Shown: piece by piece, positions 61,393-64,000 of the stretch | Layout of the letters: the number at the start of each line of letters is the position of its first letter | How positions within the stretch are numbered: the first letter of the stretch is position 1 | NCBI RefSeq assembly: GCF_014192415.1 | Contig: NZ_JACHXY010000003.1 | Span: 618,227-682,226, forward strand | Direction of reading: 5' to 3' | From: Microbacterium proteolyticum | Lineage (GTDB): Bacteria > Actinomycetota > Actinomycetes > Actinomycetales > Microbacteriaceae | DNA: 64,000 nucleotides | Notes under the pieces: model-generated | What the model was told of the DNA's origin: nothing | What the model saw: the letters and a program-made list of their open reading frames with translations, nothing else | Databases searched by the model: none | Made by a program: the position numbers and the translations under genes

Positions 61393-64000
61393 AGCGCGTC
61401 GCCTTCTCCAACAGCTCCAGCACGTGCACGTACGACTCCCCCGTCGCCTTCGTCATGCCGAGTTCGCACGTGCGGTTGCACGACGCGAAGGCATCCGCGC
61501 CCCACTCGGCGACCTCGGACGCCTCGGGAGCGGTCGCGGCCTCCGTGAGCTCGGGGTGCAGCATGCCCCGGTCGCCCGCGTACGCGCAGCACCCCCACGA
61601 GTCGGGCACTCGCACCTCGGTCGCGACCGCCTCGCCCAGCGCGCGCAGGGCCGGATCGATCCCCAGCTGCGTCGACGAGCACGTCGGGTGCAGGGCCAGC
61701 AGGTCGGCGACCGGCGTCGGGGTGAGACGGGGAAGGAGAATGGATGCCGCGAACGCCACGGCATCCACCACCTCCACGCCCTCGTCGCGCAGCGTTGCGG
61801 CGAACCCTTCGGTGCAGCTCGACGCATCGCACACCACCGGCAGCGCGCCCTCGCGGGAGGCCGCCCGCACGGCGGCTCTCACGCGGGCGGACATCGTCGC
61901 GTGCCCCTTCGCGTAGCCCTTCGACGACCAGGGGGTGCCGCAGCACAGCGCATCGATGCCGTCGGGCACCACCGCCGAGACGCCCGCCCGTTCCAGCAGG
62001 CGGGTGAACGCCGCGGTCGCGCCGATGCCGCCCTCCGGACCGAACATGCTCCCCACGCACGCGGGGAGGAACACCGCGACGGGCTCCACACCCGCCGCGC
62101 CGACCCGAGACCCCAGCGACCGCCGCGATGTCCCACCCGCGGGCAGCTCCGCCGAGTACCGCGGCACGGTGTCGGTCCCCAGCACCGTGCGGGCGGCATC
62201 GGTGATCGTCCGCACGGCGGGTGTCGGCAGGGCGGAGGCGACGGTCAGCGCCGCGGATCCCGCCCGGGTCACCGCGCCCCACCCGGTCGCCGCCGCCGAC
62301 CATCCCGCGGCGAGCACGGGATTGGCGTCCTCCCGCCGGAAGCGCTTCATGAGCGTTCCGGTGTTGATGAGCACGGGGCACGCCGTCTGGCACATGCCGT
62401 CGACGGCACAGGTCTGCACCCCGTCGTAGTCGTAATCGTCCTGCAGCGCGGTGACGAGCGCTCCGTCACCGCTCTCTCGGGCAGCGGTGACCGCCCGCCG
62501 CACGACGATCCGCTGCCGCGGGGTCAGCGTCAGCGAGCGGCTCGGACACACCGGCTCGCAGTAGCCGCACTCCACGCAGCGGTCGGCCTCGGGCTCGATC
62601 GACACCGGCGCCTTGAGGTGGCGCATGTGCGCCCCGGGGTCGTCGTCGATGATCACCCCCGGGTTCAGGATGCCGCTCGGGTCGAGCAGACGCTTGAGCT
62701 CGACCATCACGTCGTACAGCTCGTCGCCGTACTGTCGGCGCACGTACGGTGCCATCGCCCGCCCCGTGCCGTGTTCGGCCTTCAGGTTGCCGCCCGCCGC
62801 CAGCACGAGGTCGACCATCGCGTCGGTGAAGCCCTCGAAGCGCCCGAGCGCCTTCGCCCCCTCGAAGCGGTCGGTGAGCATGAAGTGGATGTTGCCGTCC
62901 TTGGCGTGACCGAAGATCACGCTGTCGTCGTAACCGAACCGCGCGAACAGCTCCTGCAGGCCCGCGCACGTGTCGGCGAGACGCGCGACGGGCACGACCA
63001 CGTCTTCGAGCAGCGCCGTCGTGCCGCTCGGCCGTGCACCGGCGACCGAGGCGTAGAGGCCCTTGCGGAAGGTCCAGGCGGCGGCACGCTCGGCGGGGTC
63101 GCTCGAGAACACGGCGGGGGTGCGCAGATCTTCGCCACCCAGCACGCGCGAGCCGCTGTCGGCCAGAGAGCGCAGGGTGTCGAGATCGTCCGCGTGGTAC
63201 TCCACGAGCAGCGCCGCCTGCGTCGTCGCCTCGAAGCCGTGGATAGCGGCGGGGGTGCCGGCCAGACGCTGTCCGACGCGGAGCGAGGTGGCATCCATCA
63301 GCTCCAGCGTCGCCGCCCCCGTCGACACCAGGGCGGGCAACGACCGGGTGGCCGCGTCCAGCGTGGGGAAGACCGCGAGCGTCGTCGCGATGGCCGGGCG
63401 GATCGGCACCGTGCGGAACGTCGCCTCGGCGACGAACGCGAGCGTCCCCTCCGACCCCACCGCGAGGTGCGCGAGCAGAGCCGCCGGGGTGTCGAAGTCG
63501 AGGAACGCGTTCAGGGCGTACCCCATGGTGTTCTTCATCGCGAACTGCCGCTCGATGAGCGCGACGCTCGCGGCATCCGCGACCACGCGCTCGCGCAGGC
63601 TCATCAGTCCGTCGACCAGCGCGGGTTCGCGCGCCCGAAGCACCGCATCGGCATCGGGCGCCGCCGTGTCCACGACGGTTCCGGATGCCAGCACCAGTAC
63701 GAGCCCCTCGAGGGTGCGGTACGAGTTCTCGACCGTGCCGCACGCCATGCCGCTGGAGTTGTTCGCCACGACTCCCCCGATCGTGCACGCGGCCTCGCTC
63801 GCCGGGTCGGGTCCGAGACGGTGCCCGTGCCGCCGCAGTCGCGCATTGACCTGGCGCACCGTGGCCCCGGGCTGAGAGCGCACGCGGCGTCCGCCGTCGA
63901 GCACGTCGATGCGTCCGAAGCCCTGCCGCACGTCGACGAGGAGTCCCGCCCCCGACGACTGCCCCGACAGGCTCGTCCCACCCGAGCGGAATGTGACAGG
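61391..64000 (-). CDS. FAD-binding and Fe-S dehydrogenase, D-lactate/D-2-hydroxyacid type (N-terminus cut)
   Basis: 869 residues are visible; the 5' end is outside the window. The reading frame continues to base 64000 with TFRSGGTSLSGQSSGAGLLVDV, a PP-loop FAD motif. The FAD domain follows (VGSEGTLAFVAEATFR), then a 4Fe-4S ferredoxin region CVECGYCEPVCPSR and CAVDGMCQTACPV, and two CCG modules (ALCCGTPW, WGCCAYAGD). This is the two-part layout of D-lactate dehydrogenases of the Dld/GlcDF-fusion type, which pass electrons to the membrane quinone pool. D-2-hydroxyglutarate is an alternative substrate. Confidence 0.9.
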   Translation of the reverse strand, partial: PVTFRSGGTSLSGQSSGAGLLVDVRQGFGRIDVLDGGRRVRSQPGATVRQVNARLRRHGHRLGPDPASEAACTIGGVVANNSSGMACGTVENSYRTLEGLVLVLASGTVVDTAAPDADAVLRAREPALVDGLMSLRERVVADAASVALIERQFAMKNTMGYALNAFLDFDTPAALLAHLAVGSEGTLAFVAEATFRTVPIRPAIATTLAVFPTLDAATRSLPALVSTGAATLELMDATSLRVGQRLAGTPAAIHGFEATTQAALLVEYHADDLDTLRSLADSGSRVLGGEDLRTPAVFSSDPAERAAAWTFRKGLYASVAGARPSGTTALLEDVVVPVARLADTCAGLQELFARFGYDDSVIFGHAKDGNIHFMLTDRFEGAKALGRFEGFTDAMVDLVLAAGGNLKAEHGTGRAMAPYVRRQYGDELYDVMVELKRLLDPSGILNPGVIIDDDPGAHMRHLKAPVSIEPEADRCVECGYCEPVCPSRSLTLTPRQRIVVRRAVTAARESGDGALVTALQDDYDYDGVQTCAVDGMCQTACPVLINTGTLMKRFRREDANPVLAAGWSAAATGWGAVTRAGSAALTVASALPTPAVRTITDAARTVLGTDTVPRYSAELPAGGTSRRSLGSRVGAAGVEPVAVFLPACVGSMFGPEGGIGATAAFTRLLERAGVSAVVPDGIDALCCGTPWSSKGYAKGHATMSARVRAAVRAASREGALPVVCDASSCTEGFAATLRDEGVEVVDAVAFAASILLPRLTPTPVADLLALHPTCSSTQLGIDPALRALGEAVATEVRVPDSWGCCAYAGDRGMLHPELTEAATAPEASEVAEWGADAFASCNRTCELGMTKATGESYVHVLELLEKATR

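Noticed and set aside
61239..62393. 384-codon minus-strand frame inside the FAD/Fe-S dehydrogenase
   Set aside because: Out of frame with the real gene, which has CCG and ferredoxin motifs over the same bases.
1..64000. CRISPR arrays, tRNA or rRNA genes, insertion sequences, prophage, integrase or secretion-system clusters
   Set aside because: Looked for and not seen. The direct repeats found are two-copy tandem units without spacers, and no transposase, integrase or structural RNA signature was recognised.

Overview
The window is high-GC actinobacterial DNA, most likely Microbacterium or a close relative in the Microbacteriaceae. This is an inference from very GC-rich codon use, many leaderless starts (a TAnnnT-like -10 box placed 6-8 nt before ATG/GTG) and the gene content. 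About 57 protein-coding genes or gene parts are supported. No rRNA, tRNA, CRISPR array, insertion sequence or prophage was found. The right edge cuts a D-lactate-type dehydrogenase gene, and the left edge may cut a short reading frame.

Layout. 1-4.2 kb: housekeeping and uncharacterised genes (DUF1905/YdeI protein, enoyl-CoA hydratase family, two small membrane proteins, MpaB-type oxygenase, DUF1992 protein). 4.2-9 kb: a C4-dicarboxylate locus with transporter dctA and a CitE-like lyase, divergent from a CitA/DcuS-type two-component system. 9-12.5 kb: alanine dehydrogenase with a divergent Lrp/AsnC regulator, and a MarR plus homocysteine methyltransferase operon. 12.7-19.4 kb: a LacI-controlled glycoside operon (binding protein, two permeases, GH3 enzyme). 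19.5-22.2 kb: dGTPase and a PRISE-type reductase. 22.5-33 kb: a two-operon ketose/polyol module around a GntR regulator: an ABC importer with a hexuloisomerase-like SIS protein, and a class II aldolase with three FGGY kinases. The two operons share GTAC-rich operators. 33-42.3 kb: xylan and xylose use (secreted GH43, xylA, xylB, a ROK regulator), with an esterase and a glutathione peroxidase between. 42.3-50.1 kb: polyol metabolism (alditol oxidase, SDR, an FrcK/FrcA/FrcC/FrcB-like ABC operon, mannitol 2-dehydrogenase). 50.2-53.5 kb: a tightly overlapping four-gene cassette of XRE regulator, ImmA/IrrE zinc protease, seven-helix membrane protein and membrane-anchored hydrolase. 53.7-60.5 kb: a GH13 enzyme, a LacI regulator, a LacD-type aldolase with a fourth 'GHDH' FGGY kinase, and a divergent kinase-HAD fusion. 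60.6-64 kb: an uncharacterised small protein, the 3' remnant of an alcohol dehydrogenase gene, and the truncated FAD/Fe-S dehydrogenase.

How it fits together. Most of the window reads as a plant-polymer and polyol catabolic region. Secreted GH43 and intracellular GH3 release pentoses or hexoses, several ABC importers bring in sugars or polyols, dehydrogenases or oxidases convert polyols to ketoses, FGGY kinases phosphorylate them, and class I or class II aldolases would cleave the products. Substrates of the three-kinase module and of the LacD module cannot be fixed from sequence alone.

Two themes stand out. One is the XRE/ImmA/7TM/hydrolase cassette, which looks like a self-contained sensing or stress module. 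The other is the number of short inverted repeats and tandem duplications at gene 3' ends, with different sequences at each site.
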